A stretch of 64,000 bases of DNA from Gammaproteobacteria bacterium (GTDB lineage Bacteria > Pseudomonadota > Gammaproteobacteria > Nevskiales > Nevskiaceae). Under the pieces are notes generated by a model that saw nothing but the letters and a program-made list of their open reading frames with translations, searched no databases and had not been told where the DNA came from. Positions 8,090 to 20,993 of the stretch are shown in pieces. Each line of letters starts with the position of its first letter. The first letter of the stretch is position 1. Position numbers and translations under genes: made by a program. The stretch spans positions 186,001 through 250,000 of the forward strand of contig JAPLSB010000017.1 in NCBI GenBank assembly GCA_026398875.1, read 5' to 3'.

Positions 8090-9373
8090 ATGTCCATGCT
8101 GTTGCGACGCACCGTGGCTCTGCTGTGCCTGTCCGCCGCCGGCCTTGCCGGTGCCCCTGCGCGGGCCGGCAACGGCCTGAATGTCACCGGCATTGGCGCA
8201 CAGTCGCTGGGCATGGGCAGCGCCGATCTCGCGGTGCCCGGCTCGACGGCCGCCGTCACCATCAACCCGGCCAATCTGACGCAGATTCCCGGTTCGCGGC
8301 TCGATGCCTCGATCGAGCCGTTCGTCACCAACGGCTTCAGCCACCGCGATGCGCTGAACAGCCGCAAGCGCTCGGACCAGCCGTATGGCGCGCTGCTCAA
8401 TGCCAGCTACGCGCGCAAGCTGTGGCGGCCGGACCTGACGCTCGGCGTCGGCATGTTCGTAGCCGGCGGCTCGGGCTCGGAATACGAGGACCTGAACACC
8501 GCGTTCGGCACCGTCGACGCCTATGCGGTGACGTTCGGCGTCACCCGTCTGGCGACCGGCATCGGCTGGCAGCTGACGCCGCAGCTGAGCCTCGGCGCGG
8601 CATTCAACCTGTCGTACGCCTCGCTGCGCCAGAAGCTGTATCCGAACACCTCCGACGCCGCGTCCGGCTTCAACGGCCTGCGCCTCGATGGCGCCGACGG
8701 CGTCAGCTACAACGGCCGCATCGGCCTGCTGTACCAGCTGACGCCAACCGTCGCGATCGGCGCCAGCTACGCGTCGATCAACAAGCTGAAGCTCGAAGGC
8801 GGTGAGCTGAGCGTCAACTACGGCGCGATCGATCAGGGCGTGGTCCGCTACGGCGAGGCCCGCGTAAAGGGCTTTGCGTTGCCGCAGGAGTTCGGGGTCG
8901 GTGTGGCATGGCGAGCGACGCCGAAGTGGCTGCTGTCGACCGAAGTGACCTGGCTGGACTGGTCCGGCGCGGCGAAATCGGTGCGCCTGAGCGCCCGCGA
9001 TCCGGAAACCGCGAACGCCAATGTGCCGCAGTCGGTGGTGCTTGATCAGGCGCTGGAATTCCGCGATCAGTTCGTGTTTGCGCTCGGCACCGCCTACGAC
9101 CTCACCGACAAGACCCGCCTGATGGCCGGCATCAACTTGGCTCGCAATCCGGTGCCGAGCCGCAATGTCACGCCGACGATCAACGTGACGCAGGAACTGG
9201 AGCTGAACCTCGGTATCCGCCAGGTGCTGTCCGATCGCTGGGAGTTCGCGTCGGCGATCCAGTACCAGCCGACCAAGACCGAAGCGGCGAACAACCCGGC
9301 CCAGCCGTTCACCGATGCCCGCGATGGCTATGGCGTGATTGCCTGGGTGTTCGAGTTCAGCCGCCGCTGGTGA
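8090..9373 (+). CDS. FadL/OmpP1-family outer-membrane transport protein
   Basis: This 427-residue protein starts with a signal peptide (about 1-26, ending in APARA). The mature N-terminus then has the family hallmark of a short helical hatch with GIGAQSLGMGSADLAV and the NPANLT segment, followed by a beta-barrel of amphipathic strands ending in the aromatic WVFEFSRRW. FadL-family barrels let hydrophobic compounds (fatty acids, aromatics, alkanes) pass the outer membrane by lateral diffusion. The ATG at 8090 is preceded by AAGGGAAGGAAA, a strong ribosome site; an upstream in-frame ATG at 8024 would spoil the signal peptide. The 3' end overlaps the convergent malQ gene by 17 bp. Confidence 0.88.
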   Translation: MSMLLRRTVALLCLSAAGLAGAPARAGNGLNVTGIGAQSLGMGSADLAVPGSTAAVTINPANLTQIPGSRLDASIEPFVTNGFSHRDALNSRKRSDQPYGALLNASYARKLWRPDLTLGVGMFVAGGSGSEYEDLNTAFGTVDAYAVTFGVTRLATGIGWQLTPQLSLGAAFNLSYASLRQKLYPNTSDAASGFNGLRLDGADGVSYNGRIGLLYQLTPTVAIGASYASINKLKLEGGELSVNYGAIDQGVVRYGEARVKGFALPQEFGVGVAWRATPKWLLSTEVTWLDWSGAAKSVRLSARDPETANANVPQSVVLDQALEFRDQFVFALGTAYDLTDKTRLMAGINLARNPVPSRNVTPTINVTQELELNLGIRQVLSDRWEFASAIQYQPTKTEAANNPAQPFTDARDGYGVIAWVFEFSRRW

Positions 9374-11437
9374 TCGCGCGCGGCCGGCGCGCGGAGATCG
9401 CGCTGATTCGCGCCATCACCGCATCCGCATCCAGCGTGGTCGCCAGCCGCCGCCGCCAGTTCGGGTGCTCGTCGATGGTGCCCGGCACGTTCGGCTGCTC
9501 GATGACGCCGAACAGGTCTTCGAGCGGCACCAGCGCCAGCGGTGACGGCGTCGCTGCGACGAAAGCGCAGGCGGCATCGACCACCGCTGCCGGCTGATCG
9601 ACCGGCGGCTGCGCGCCGCTGGCGACCCCGGCATGGACGAACGCTGCCCACAGCTTGTCGCGGTCCTCGGCGCGGCTGCGCCGATCCCAGGCTTCGTCCT
9701 GGCCTTCGCCGTACAGCGCAAGCTGCGCGCGCCAGTCGATGTCGCGGCCGGTCCACCAGCCAGCAACGGTCGGCAGATCGTGAGTCGTGGTCATCGCCAC
9801 GACATCGGCCGGCCAGCGCGACGGGTCGACGAACAGGCCCCAGTCGCGCTCGAACCACAGCACGCGCATGCCGAGGATGCCGGCCGGGCTCATCCGCTGG
9901 CGGAAGCCGTCCGGCACCGTGCCCATGTCCTCGCCGATGATCACGGCGCGCTGCCGCCACGACTCCAGCGCAATGAGGCCGAACAGCGCATCGATCGGGT
10001 ATTGCAGGTAAGCGCCTTCGCGCGGCCCGGCGCCGTCCGGGATCAGCCACAAACGGCCGAGGCCGATGACATGATCGATGCGCAGGCCGCCGGCATGGCG
10101 CAGCTGGGCGCGCAGCAGTTCGAGGAACGGCGCATAGGCGGCATCGATCAGCGCCCGCGGCGAATAGGCGGTCAGCCCCCAGCCCTGGCCGAGCGCGTTC
10201 AGCGCATCGGGCGGCGCGCCGACCGACAGCCCCTGCAGGAAATCCTGCGGCCGGCTCCAGCCATGGCTGCCGCCGCCATCGGCGCCGACCGCCAGATCGC
10301 TGATCAGGCCGATCGCCATGCCGCCGGCTTTCGCCGCTGCCTGTGCCTGCTGCAGGCCGCGGTCGGCCAGCCATTGCAGGCGCAGATGGAACGCGACTTC
10401 GTCGGCGTAATCGGCGGCAAAGGCATCGACCGCCGCGCTGCGCGGATCGCGGTACTCGCCCGGCCAGTCGGTCCAGCGCCACAGCGACGGCGACTGCTGC
10501 AGGAAGTGCGCGTGCAGCGCTTCGAAGCGCGCGTGATCGCGAAGTGCTGCACCGCCGGCCTCGACAAACGCGGCGCATTCGGCGCGCAGTTCGTCCGATA
10601 GCTGATCGAAGCCGGCCAGCAGCCGGCGCGCCAGCTTCAGACGCAAGCTCGCGGCGCGTGGCCAGTCGACCAATTCCAGCGATTCCAGTTCAGCGGCGAG
10701 CGCCGCAGCGCCTTCAGCGGCCAGCGCGGCAGCCATGGCATCGGCACCGAACACGTCGGCCAGATCGACATGCAGCGCGTTGACGAACAGTCGGCTCGAT
10801 GGCGAGTAAGGGCTGAAGCGCTCGACGTCGGCGGCGAACAGCGCATGGACCGGGCTGACCGCCAGCGCATCGGCACCCCGTTCGCCAAGCGTTTTTGCAT
10901 GGGCGCCAAGCGCAGCGAACGTGCCGATGCCGCCATCACCTTCCGAGCGCAAGGCGTACAGCTGCGCCGTGCAGCCCCAGCGCCGGCGCGCACCGGCCAG
11001 GTCCTGCACGGTGAACGCACGCGCCGGCACCACGGCCAGCTGCACATGCTGGCCATTGATCGCCAGCCGGTGATAGCCGATCGGCGCGAACAGCGCGATC
11101 CGGCAGAGGCCGTCGTCACCGGCTTCAGCAACGCCGTTGAGCACGGTGCCGTCTTCAAGCGTCAGACGATAAGCGCGCGCAGCCGGATCAGCGATCGGCC
11201 CGACCACGGCCGGCGCCCCGACCGACACCACCAGCATCGGCGGCAGCACGGCGGCGGCGTGTTCGGCCGCCAGCCGCGCCAGCTCGCGTTCGCAGGCCGC
11301 CGTATCGTCGGCGCGGTAGCCGAGGGCATGCAGGATCGCCTGCAGCGTGTCGTCGCGAACTTCGCGATGCACGCCCTGCCAATCGATCCAGCGGGTCGAC
11401 AGGCCGACGGTCGCGGCCAGTTGCTGCAAGGCGGACA

Positions 11438-11438
<1 letters not shown>
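9357..11438 (-). CDS. malQ: 4-alpha-glucanotransferase (amylomaltase)
   Basis: A 693-residue GH77 enzyme, close to the length of the E. coli protein. It transfers segments of alpha-1,4-glucan between chains, releasing glucose, and so works on the linear oligosaccharides left by debranching. Catalytic regions visible are GGLRIDHVIGLGR (nucleophile Asp), IGEDMGTVP (acid/base Glu) and TTHDLPTVAGWW (transition-state Asp). It is the last gene of the glgB-glgX-malQ operon; its ATG overlaps the glgX stop by one base (TGATG). The N-terminal 130 residues form the extra domain seen in bacterial MalQ. Confidence 0.95.
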
Positions 11439-13542
<2,104 letters not shown>

Positions 13543-13546
<4 letters not shown>

Positions 13547-15726
13547 GCGTCGGGCACCAGCCACAGGCTGGCCAGCGGCGGCACCATCAGGCACAGGCTC
13601 GCCGGCTGGCCGTGGCTTCCGATGTCGTCGGCAACGATCACGTCCACGTTTCCGACGGCGCTGCCGCCGTAGATCGCCGCATCGCTGTTGAGGATCTCGC
13701 ACCAGCGACCTGCCACCGGGACGCCAACGCGATAGCGGCCGAGCACCGCCGGCGTGAAGTTGCAGATCACCAGCACCGGCGGGCTGCTGCCGTCCGGATC
13801 GAGCCGCAGCCAGGCGAACGTGCTGTTGGCGGTGTCGTCGACGATCACCCAGCGGAAGCCGCGGCTGTCGCAGTCACCGCGATGCAGCGCCGGGTACTCG
13901 CGATAGAGCCGGTTCAGGTCGCCGACGTAACGCTGCAGCCCAAGCTTCAGCGGTTCATCGAGCCCGAACCAGTCCAGCTCGCGGTCGTGGTTCCACTCGC
14001 GTTCCTGGGCGATCTCACCGCCCATGAACAACAGCTTCTTGCCGGGATAAGCCCACATCAGGCCGTAGTACGCGCGCAGCCCGGCGTGGCGCTGCCAGGC
14101 ATCGCCCGGCAGCTTGGCGACCAAGGCCTTCTTCAGATGCACGACCTCGTCATGCGACAGCGGCAGCACGAAGGCTTCGGCATGGGCGTACATCAGGCCG
14201 AAAGTGATCTCCGCATGGTGATGGCGGCGATGCACCGGATCGCGCGCCATGTACTGCAAGGTGTCGTGCATCCAGCCCATGTTCCACTTGTACGCAAAGC
14301 CCAGGCCGCCGTGTGCGGTGTCAGCGGTGACGCCGGGCCACGACGTCGATTCCTCGGCGATCACGATTGCGCCCGGGCAGCGCTCGGCGATCACCGCGTT
14401 CAGCTCGCGGACGAAGGCGACCGCTTCCAGGTTCTCGCGACCGCCGAAACGGTTCGGCACCCACTCGCCGGCCTTGCGCGAATAATCCCGGTGCAGCATC
14501 GAAGCCACCGCGTCGACCCGCAGGCCGTCGACGCCGTAGTGCTCGATCAGCTGCAGCGCCGCGCCGATCAGGAAGCCGCTGACCTCGGGCCGGCCGTGGT
14601 TGTAGATCAGCGTGTTCCAGTCCGGGTGATAGCCCTCGCGCGGGTCCTCGTGCTCGTACAGCGCAGTGCCGTCATAGCGGCGCAGACCATGGGCATCGGC
14701 CGGGAAATGCGCCGGCACCCAGTCGACGATCACGCCGAGCCCGGCGGCATGCGCCGCCGCGACGAAACGCGCAAAGCCATCCGGCGTGCCATGGCGCGCC
14801 GTCGGCGCATACAGGCCCAGCGGCTGATAGCCCCAGCTGCCGCCGAACGGGTATTCGGCAATCGGCATCAGTTCGATATGGGTGAAGTTCAGGCTGACGA
14901 CGTACGGAATCAGCCGCTCGGCGAGTTGCTCCCAGTTGGGTGAAGCACCGTTGCCGAATTCGTTGCGCTGCCACGATCCGGCATGCACCTCGTAGATCGA
15001 GATCGGCGCGTCGCGGCGCTGCCGCACATCGCGATGCGCAAGTACCGCGACCGGCGGCGACAGCGCAGCGACCACCGAAGCCGTGCCCGGTGGCGCTTCG
15101 GTCTGCCGGGCGAACGGATCGGCCTTCAGACAGCGGTTGCCATCGGCACCGATCAGTTCGAACTGGTAGCGCGCACCGGTCGCAAGCCGCGGCACGAACA
15201 GCTCCCAGATGCCGGCCTCGACGCGACGGCGCATGACATGGCGCCGCCCGTCCCAGAGATTGAAATCGCCAACCACCGACACTCGTCGCGCATTCGGCGC
15301 CCAGACCGCGAAGCGCACGCCGGGCACGCCGTCGATCGCCATCGGCTGCGCGCCCATCATCCGCGCCAGTTCGCGATGCCGGCCTTCGTGAAACAGGTGC
15401 AGGTCAAGTTCACCCAGCAGCAGGCCGTAGCTGTACGGGTCCTCGATGTTCTGGATGGCGTCCAGCCAGTGGATGCGCAGGCGATAGCCGGCCGACACAA
15501 CCAGCGCTGCCTCGAACAGGCCGTCACCGGCGTGGTCGTGCAACGCGCCGAGCACGACATCGGTATCGCTGTCGATCACTTCGACAGCATGCGCACCCGG
15601 CTGGAACGTGCGGATCACCTCGCCATGCCGGCCGAGCACGGCAAAGGCGTCGACCGGCTCGCCGCGCACCAGGGCATCGAGCCGGCAATCGCGCGGCGGC
15701 AGGCGGGCTTCAGGAAGGCGACTCAT
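13543..15726 (-). CDS. glgB: 1,4-alpha-glucan branching enzyme GlgB
   Basis: A 727-residue GH13 enzyme that creates alpha-1,6 branch points in glycogen. Two N-terminal CBM48-like modules are visible; the second has GVRFAVWAPNARRVSVVGDFN. Catalytic segments are GLRVDAVASMLHRDYSR (nucleophile Asp), IVIAEESTSWPGV (Glu) and LSHDEVVHLKK (Asp). The full-length form with the extra N-terminal module matches the E. coli type. The ATG at 15726 is the sensible start: sequence before it is Arg/Pro-rich and unlike the family. First gene of glgB-glgX-malQ, transcribed away from glgC-glgA, with the shared control region at 15727-15934. Confidence 0.96.
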
Positions 15727-15920
15727 GGCAGGGCGCGGTCGCAGGCGGTGAACGATCGTGGGGCATGCACGCCAGTCACCGGCGTGCGCTGGCATCGAAT
15801 TCGCATGCTTCGTGCCGCCGTCCGCACCGGACAGGTGCAGGCCGCAGCAAAACGGACCGGCGGGCGCGACGAGCAGGCAGTGCCGGGCGATCATAGTTCA
15901 AGCTAGACGGGCCAGGCCCT

Positions 15921-15937
15921 GGAGACGCGCAGACGTG
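15921..15937 (+). promoter_or_regulatory. Ribosome site fixing a GTG start for glgC
   Basis: GGAG at 15921-15924 sits 10 nt before GTG 15935-15937. The only upstream in-frame ATG, at 15758, would add 59 residues unlike any GlgC, so the GTG is preferred. Confidence 0.6.
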
Positions 15938-17191
15938 TCGACGCAACCGGAAGGACGTTTTGTCAGCCGCGCCACGCGCGAAACCCTGGCCCTGGTGATG
16001 GCCGGCGGACGCGGCGCTCGGCTGAAGCAGCTGACCGCCAATACCGCGAAGCCGGCGGTGCCGTTCGGCGGCAAGTTCCGGATCATCGATTTCACGCTGT
16101 CGAACTGCATCAACAGCGGCGTGCGCCGCGTCGGCGTGCTGACCCAGTACAAGAGCCACGCGCTGATCCGCCATCTGCAGATGGGCTGGGGCTTCATGCG
16201 CGGCCAGTTCGGCGAATTCGTCGAACTGCTGCCGGCCGAGCAGCGCAGCGAAGGCACCAGCTGGTACACCGGCACCGCAGATGCGGTCTACCAGAACATC
16301 CCGTTCATTCGGCAGCATCAGCCGGCGCATGTGCTGATCCTGGCCGGCGATCACATCTACAAGATGGATTACGGCCCGATGATCGCGCAGCACGTTGCCA
16401 ACAACGCCAAGGTGACGGTCGGCTGTCTCGAAGTGCCGCTGACCGATGCCAGCGAATTCGGCGTGATGACGGTGGACGGCCGCAACCGCGTGGTCGCTTT
16501 CGATGAAAAGCCGAAAGACCCGAAGCCGATGCCCGGCAAGCCCGACGCGGCGCTGGCCAGCATGGGCATCTACGTGTTCGATGCCCGCTTCCTGCTCGAC
16601 ACGCTGTCGAAGGACGCCGGCGTCAGCGAATCGAGCCATGACTTCGGCCACGACATCATCCCCAGGGCGATCGCCGAATCGGATGTGTTCGCCTACCCGT
16701 TCCGCGATCTCTACGACAGCAGCAAGCAAGGCTACTGGCGCGATGTCGGCACGGTGGACGCGTTCTGGAAAGCCAATCTGGAACTGACCGACGTGCTGCC
16801 GGAGCTGAACCTGTACGACGACCGCTGGCCGATCTGGACCCACGCCGCGCAGCTGCCGCCAGCGAAGTTCATTCTCGACAAGCCGGAGGCGCGCGGCTGC
16901 GCGATCGATTCGATGGTCAGCGCCGGCTGCATCATTGCCGGAGCCGAAGTGCGCAATTCGGTGCTGTTCAACAACACGCGGGTCGAGACCGGCAGCCTGA
17001 TTGCGCAGTCGGTGGTGCTGCCCGGCGTCACCATCGGCCGCAACTGCCGGATCAACAAGGCGGTGATCGACGAAGGCTGCGTGATCCCGGACGGCACCGA
17101 GATCGGCGAAGGCACGGCCGGCAATGCCAGCTGGTATCACGTCACCAAGTCCGGGGTCACGCTGGTCACCCCCGAGATGCTGGAAGATTAG
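15935..17191 (+). CDS. glgC: Glucose-1-phosphate adenylyltransferase
   Basis: A 418-residue enzyme making ADP-glucose from ATP and glucose-1-phosphate, the committed step of glycogen synthesis. The nucleotidyltransferase core starts with [28 protein letters not shown], followed by [13 protein letters not shown] and [11 protein letters not shown], and the C-terminal third is a left-handed beta-helix ([20 protein letters not shown]). The Arg/Lys-containing N-terminus is consistent with allosteric control by sugar phosphates, as known for the family. The start is a GTG chosen on homology and spacing. It lies 27 bp before glgA and diverges from glgB. Confidence 0.95.
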   Translation: MSTQPEGRFVSRATRETLALVMAGGRGARLKQLTANTAKPAVPFGGKFRIIDFTLSNCINSGVRRVGVLTQYKSHALIRHLQMGWGFMRGQFGEFVELLPAEQRSEGTSWYTGTADAVYQNIPFIRQHQPAHVLILAGDHIYKMDYGPMIAQHVANNAKVTVGCLEVPLTDASEFGVMTVDGRNRVVAFDEKPKDPKPMPGKPDAALASMGIYVFDARFLLDTLSKDAGVSESSHDFGHDIIPRAIAESDVFAYPFRDLYDSSKQGYWRDVGTVDAFWKANLELTDVLPELNLYDDRWPIWTHAAQLPPAKFILDKPEARGCAIDSMVSAGCIIAGAEVRNSVLFNNTRVETGSLIAQSVVLPGVTIGRNCRINKAVIDEGCVIPDGTEIGEGTAGNASWYHVTKSGVTLVTPEMLED

Positions 17192-17218
17192 CGCTCACAT
17201 CTTCCGGATGGCCTGACG

Positions 17219-18655
17219 ATGAAGCTTCTGTTCGCTGCCAGCGAAGCGCTGCCGCTGGTCAAGACCGGTGGTCTTGCCGATGTCGCCGGTGCCCTGCCCG
17301 GTGCGCTGGCCGCACTCGGCGTCGATGTCCGCGTGGTGCTGCCGGCCTATCGCGGCACGCTGGCGCAGCTGCTGGATCCGGTCCGGCTCGGCGAACTGGA
17401 CGTGCGGGGCCAGCGCTTCACCGTCTGGTCCGGCTGTCTGCCCGGCTCGAAGCTGGTGCACTGGCTGATCGACTACCCGTGGCTGTACGCCCGCGATGGC
17501 GATCCGTACCACGACCCGCAGCACCGCCCCTGGAATGACAACGCCTGGCGCTACGGCTGCTTCAGCGAAGCGGTGGCCCGGCTGGCAATGGGCGAAGCCA
17601 GCGGCGGCTGGAAGCCGGATGTCGTGCACTGCCACGACTGGCAGACCGGCCTGGTACCGGCCTGGCTGAAGCTGCGCGATCCGGCACCGCGCTGCGTGTT
17701 CACCATTCACAACCTGGCCTACGGCGGCGTGTTCCCGCGCAGCCAGTTCAACGCGCTGGGCCTGCCGCCCGGCTGGTGGTCGCTCGATGGCCTGGAGTTC
17801 CATGGCCAGATGTCGATGCTGAAGGCCGGCCTGGTGTTCGCCGATGCGATCACCACGGTCAGCCCGACCTACGCTCGGGAAATCCGCACCGCCGCGTTCG
17901 GCCACGGCTTCGAAGGCTTGCTGGAACATCTGTCAGCGCGCCTGAGCGGCATCCTCAACGGCATCGACGATGCGCTGTGGAACCCGGCCAGCGATCCGCA
18001 CCTGGCGCAGACCTACAACGCCGGCAGCCACCGCGCCGGCAAGCACGCCAACCGTCGGGCGATCCAGCAGGAACTCGGGCTGCCGCAGGACGACAGCGCG
18101 GTGCTGGTCGGCATGATCGGCCGGCTGACCGACCAGAAAGGTTTCGATCTGCTGCTGGCCGCGCTGCCGGAACTGCTGAAGCTGCCGATTCAGCTCGCCG
18201 TGCTGGGCAGCGGCGACAAGGCGCTCGAAGCGGCGCTGGCCCGCGAAGTGCTGGCGGCACCGGGCCGGATCGGGCTCAAGCTCGGCTTCGACGAAGGCCT
18301 GGCCCATCGCATCGAAGCCGGCTCGGATCTGTTCCTGATGCCGTCGCGCTTCGAGCCCTGCGGGCTGAACCAGATGTACAGCCAGCGCTACGGTACGGTG
18401 CCGATCGTTCATCGCACCGGCGGCCTGGCCGATACCGTCACCGATGCCACACCGCGCACGCTGAAGCAGGGCACGGCAACCGGCGTGGTGTTCGAGCACG
18501 CCGACGTCGGCGGTGTGGTCTGGGGCGTCACTCGCGGTGTCGAGCTGATCCGCGATGAGGCCAGTCGCCTGAGCCTGATCCACGCCGGCATGAGTCGAGA
18601 CTTTTCATGGTCCGGCTCGGCGAAGCAGTACCTGGCGCTGTATGCCGGAGCCTGA
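17219..18655 (+). CDS. glgA: Glycogen synthase (ADP-glucose, GT5)
   Basis: A 478-residue GT5 glucosyltransferase that extends alpha-1,4-glucan with ADP-glucose. The N-terminal KTGGLADVAGALPGALA (ADP-glucose-binding Lys15) is diagnostic; HDWQTGLVP and the C-terminal LMPSRFEPCGLNQMYSQRYG with the conserved Glu are also present, as is the RLTDQKGFDLL segment. Length equals that of E. coli GlgA (477). Cotranscribed with glgC. With glgB, glgX and malQ the window holds all of glycogen synthesis and debranching; glycogen phosphorylase (glgP) is not here. Confidence 0.96.
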   Translation: MKLLFAASEALPLVKTGGLADVAGALPGALAALGVDVRVVLPAYRGTLAQLLDPVRLGELDVRGQRFTVWSGCLPGSKLVHWLIDYPWLYARDGDPYHDPQHRPWNDNAWRYGCFSEAVARLAMGEASGGWKPDVVHCHDWQTGLVPAWLKLRDPAPRCVFTIHNLAYGGVFPRSQFNALGLPPGWWSLDGLEFHGQMSMLKAGLVFADAITTVSPTYAREIRTAAFGHGFEGLLEHLSARLSGILNGIDDALWNPASDPHLAQTYNAGSHRAGKHANRRAIQQELGLPQDDSAVLVGMIGRLTDQKGFDLLLAALPELLKLPIQLAVLGSGDKALEAALAREVLAAPGRIGLKLGFDEGLAHRIEAGSDLFLMPSRFEPCGLNQMYSQRYGTVPIVHRTGGLADTVTDATPRTLKQGTATGVVFEHADVGGVVWGVTRGVELIRDEASRLSLIHAGMSRDFSWSGSAKQYLALYAGA

Positions 18656-18845
18656 AGCACGCTCAGGCCAGGACGCGAAGCAACGAACAGCTTGAAAAAC
18701 CGGAAATCACCAAACGCCGTTCCTGGCGCCTTTGCGGCTTGGCGTGAGGCCGCGGATCACGTCCGCCAAGTCAGGCGTGCGCCGCACGATCACGCCCGGT
18801 AAAGTCGCGCCGCCCTATTCGTCCCACCCCCGAGGCAGAACCCGC

Positions 18846-19466
18846 ATGACCGAACAGATCGCCACCAACGTCCACTGGCACCACGGCGAGATCAGCCGCG
18901 CCGACCGCTATCGCGTGCTCGGCCAGAAGGGCGCGACGCTGTGGTTCACCGGCTTTTCCGGCAGCGGCAAGAGCACCGTGGCGGTGGCGCTGGAAGCAGA
19001 ACTGCTGAAGCGCGGCCGGATCAGCTACCGGCTCGATGGCGACAACATCCGCCTCGGCATCAACAAGAACCTGGGCTTCTCGGCCGCCGACCGTACCGAG
19101 AACATCCGCCGCATCGGCGAGATCGCGAAACTCTTCACCGACGCCGGCGTGATCGCGCTGTCGAGCTTCATCAGCCCATATCGCGCCGACCGCGATGCGG
19201 TGCGCGCGCTGCACGCCGAAAGCGCCATGGACTTCATCGAGATCTACGTCGACTGCCCGCTGGAAGAAGCCGAGAAGCGCGATCCGAAGGGGCTGTACAA
19301 AAAAGCCCGCGCTGGCCAGATCAAGAACTTCACCGGCATCGACGATCCGTACGAAGCCCCGAACGCGCCGGAACTGGTGCTGAAGACCGCCGAGATGACG
19401 CTGCAGCAGGAAGTCGATGCGGTCATCGCGCTGATGGTGAAGCGCGGACTGATTCTCGACGTCTGA
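18846..19466 (+). CDS. cysC: Adenylylsulfate kinase
   Basis: A 206-residue stand-alone APS kinase that phosphorylates adenylylsulfate to PAPS for sulfate assimilation or sulfation. The Walker A motif GFSGSGKST is at 36-44, followed by [28 protein letters not shown], the APS-binding signature, and later [10 protein letters not shown] and [10 protein letters not shown]. The ATG at 18846 has GAGG upstream and matches the family N-terminus ([14 protein letters not shown]). The sulfate adenylyltransferase genes cysD/cysN that usually accompany cysC are absent, so the gene is solitary here. Confidence 0.94.
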   Translation: MTEQIATNVHWHHGEISRADRYRVLGQKGATLWFTGFSGSGKSTVAVALEAELLKRGRISYRLDGDNIRLGINKNLGFSAADRTENIRRIGEIAKLFTDAGVIALSSFISPYRADRDAVRALHAESAMDFIEIYVDCPLEEAEKRDPKGLYKKARAGQIKNFTGIDDPYEAPNAPELVLKTAEMTLQQEVDAVIALMVKRGLILDV

Positions 19467-19477
19467 GCCGGCACAAC

Positions 19478-19510
19478 GCATCTGCCGGTGCGCAAGGCGC
19501 CGGCAGATGC
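19478..19510 (+). terminator. Hairpin after cysC
   Basis: GCATCTGCCGG pairs perfectly with CCGGCAGATGC (11 bp, 11-nt loop) beginning 12 bp after the cysC stop. There is no T-run after it, so it may protect the mRNA end or act with Rho rather than as a full intrinsic terminator. Confidence 0.45.
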
Positions 19511-19628
19511 TTCAGCGGACGTTGCTGACCGGGACGATCCGCCATCAGCCCGACGTCCGCTGATCAGCCGCTCGAGGCCGCTGCAAGCCTGACGGCAGAA
19601 GCCGGGGTCACAACGAACGGCACTGCCC

Positions 19629-20420
19629 TCAGGCCGCGACCGCAGCGACCTCGCCACGCGCGGACAGCCGATCCACCAGCGCCGGCAAGGTGCGCAGGCT
19701 GGCAAAGTGGTGGTGAATCATTTCCAGCCATTCGCTGCCGAACAGTTCCAGCTTCGCGGCATCCGGCAGACGCTGCAGCGCGTCGCGCTCGACGACCCGC
19801 AGACCGCTCAGCGCGTACTGCGCGCCGTTGTTGGTGCGGATGTTGGCATCGACCGCGACCAGCAGATCGAGTTCGGCCACCTTCCTCGCGAACTGCCGAG
19901 CCAGATCCATCTGCGCCTGATACAGGCTCAGGAACTGCACCATCCGCTCCAGCGTGACGGTGCGCGCGCCGGTGTCGTCGAACAGCGCGGCCCCTTCGGT
20001 TTCGCTGACCGTGTCGGCATCGGGATCGAAAGCCAGCAGGAACTGATCGTCGGCCGCATTGTTGGCCTGCCCCAGTGCGAACGGATAGCAGCGCACGAAG
20101 GCCGGGACATAGCGGCCCTGCCAGTGACCGTCGTCATCGATGAACAGGTTGTCGGCATTGGTCAGTCCGACCAGCGCCACGATATGCAGCCGGTCACCTT
20201 CACCGGCAAACACGATCGGATATTCCTGCGACGCCAGCGGGATCTCGCTGAAGGTCAGCGGGATGGCATTGCTGCCGCGCGCGAAGGCGTGCGAGGCGCG
20301 CGACTTCAATTTCAGATTCCGGTGCAGCAGCGAATCCAGCGCTTCGATCCGCTTGAAGAACAGCGGCAGCCGGGTGTCTGCGGCGGCGGCGCTGGCGGCC
20401 GCGGGTACTGCTTCACTCAT
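19629..20420 (-). CDS. SapC-family protein
   Basis: A 263-residue protein matching the SapC family: LPLFFKRIEALDSLLHRNLKLK near the N-terminus, the YPIVFAGEGDRLHIVALVGLTNADNLFID block and the YVPAFVRCYPFAL block are its hallmarks. The family is named for a Campylobacter fetus S-layer locus, but the biochemical role in Proteobacteria is unclear. The second of two adjacent ATGs is chosen because AGGAG lies 7 nt before it; the first ATG (20423) is 4 nt from AGGAG. I see no signal peptide or membrane segment, so it is probably cytosolic. Neighbours are unrelated and no sap transport genes are near. Confidence 0.85.
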   Translation of the reverse strand: MSEAVPAAASAAAADTRLPLFFKRIEALDSLLHRNLKLKSRASHAFARGSNAIPLTFSEIPLASQEYPIVFAGEGDRLHIVALVGLTNADNLFIDDDGHWQGRYVPAFVRCYPFALGQANNAADDQFLLAFDPDADTVSETEGAALFDDTGARTVTLERMVQFLSLYQAQMDLARQFARKVAELDLLVAVDANIRTNNGAQYALSGLRVVERDALQRLPDAAKLELFGSEWLEMIHHHFASLRTLPALVDRLSARGEVAAVAA

Positions 20421-20579
20421 CATCAAGCTCCTGATCGTCGCCCCGCGTCGCGGGCCGTCACGTGTTGTCCGGAACGATACCGCAAGCGCCGCGACGGTCG
20501 CCGATCAGCCGTTGATCCCGATAGCGCAAGCGTCACGCGCAGCGGTCGAACAGAGTCGTCCTCGTCATGCCGGCGCGCT

Positions 20580-20936
20580 CTACCGCATGGCCAGCAGCGG
20601 CGCGGCGAGGATCAGCAGAATGATGATGGCCAGCAGCCACCCGTACTTGCGGATGCCCGACCATGGCGTCCCAGGCGCTTGCGCGGCCGCGACTGGCAAC
20701 GACATGCCGGCCTTTGCCTCGTTCCGACTGGACAAGGCAGCCGACGATCGACGCGCGGCCTCCGGCAGACCGTCGAGATCAGGGCTACGCGATGCGTTCG
20801 ACACAGAATCGCCGCGCAGACCGGCGAAGACATGACGACGACGCGCGCGATACTCGTCGCGTGGAATCTGACCGAGCCGGTAGGCGTCACCGAGGATCTG
20901 CAGATCATTGTTGGCCGCGCGCTCGCGCTCGTTCAT
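20580..20936 (-). CDS. Small tail-anchored protein with SHOCT-like N-terminus
   Basis: A 118-residue protein of unknown function. The N-terminal part (LQILGDAYRLGQIPRDEYRARRR) resembles the short SHOCT helix-turn motif seen at protein ends. The middle is Ser/Ala-rich and probably disordered. The last 20 or so residues (WLLAIIILLILAAPLLAMR) form one membrane segment, giving a C-terminal anchor. It lies 57 bp after the PP2C phosphatase gene on the same strand and is likely cotranscribed, so it may act with the phosphatase at the membrane; this is inference from position. No clear ribosome site precedes the ATG. Confidence 0.6.
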   Translation of the reverse strand: MNERERAANNDLQILGDAYRLGQIPRDEYRARRRHVFAGLRGDSVSNASRSPDLDGLPEAARRSSAALSSRNEAKAGMSLPVAAAQAPGTPWSGIRKYGWLLAIIILLILAAPLLAMR

Positions 20937-20993
20937 GCCGAGGCTCGGGGCGTGCCACTCGCGATCCCTCGCGTCGTGGTGGGCATGGCAGGC

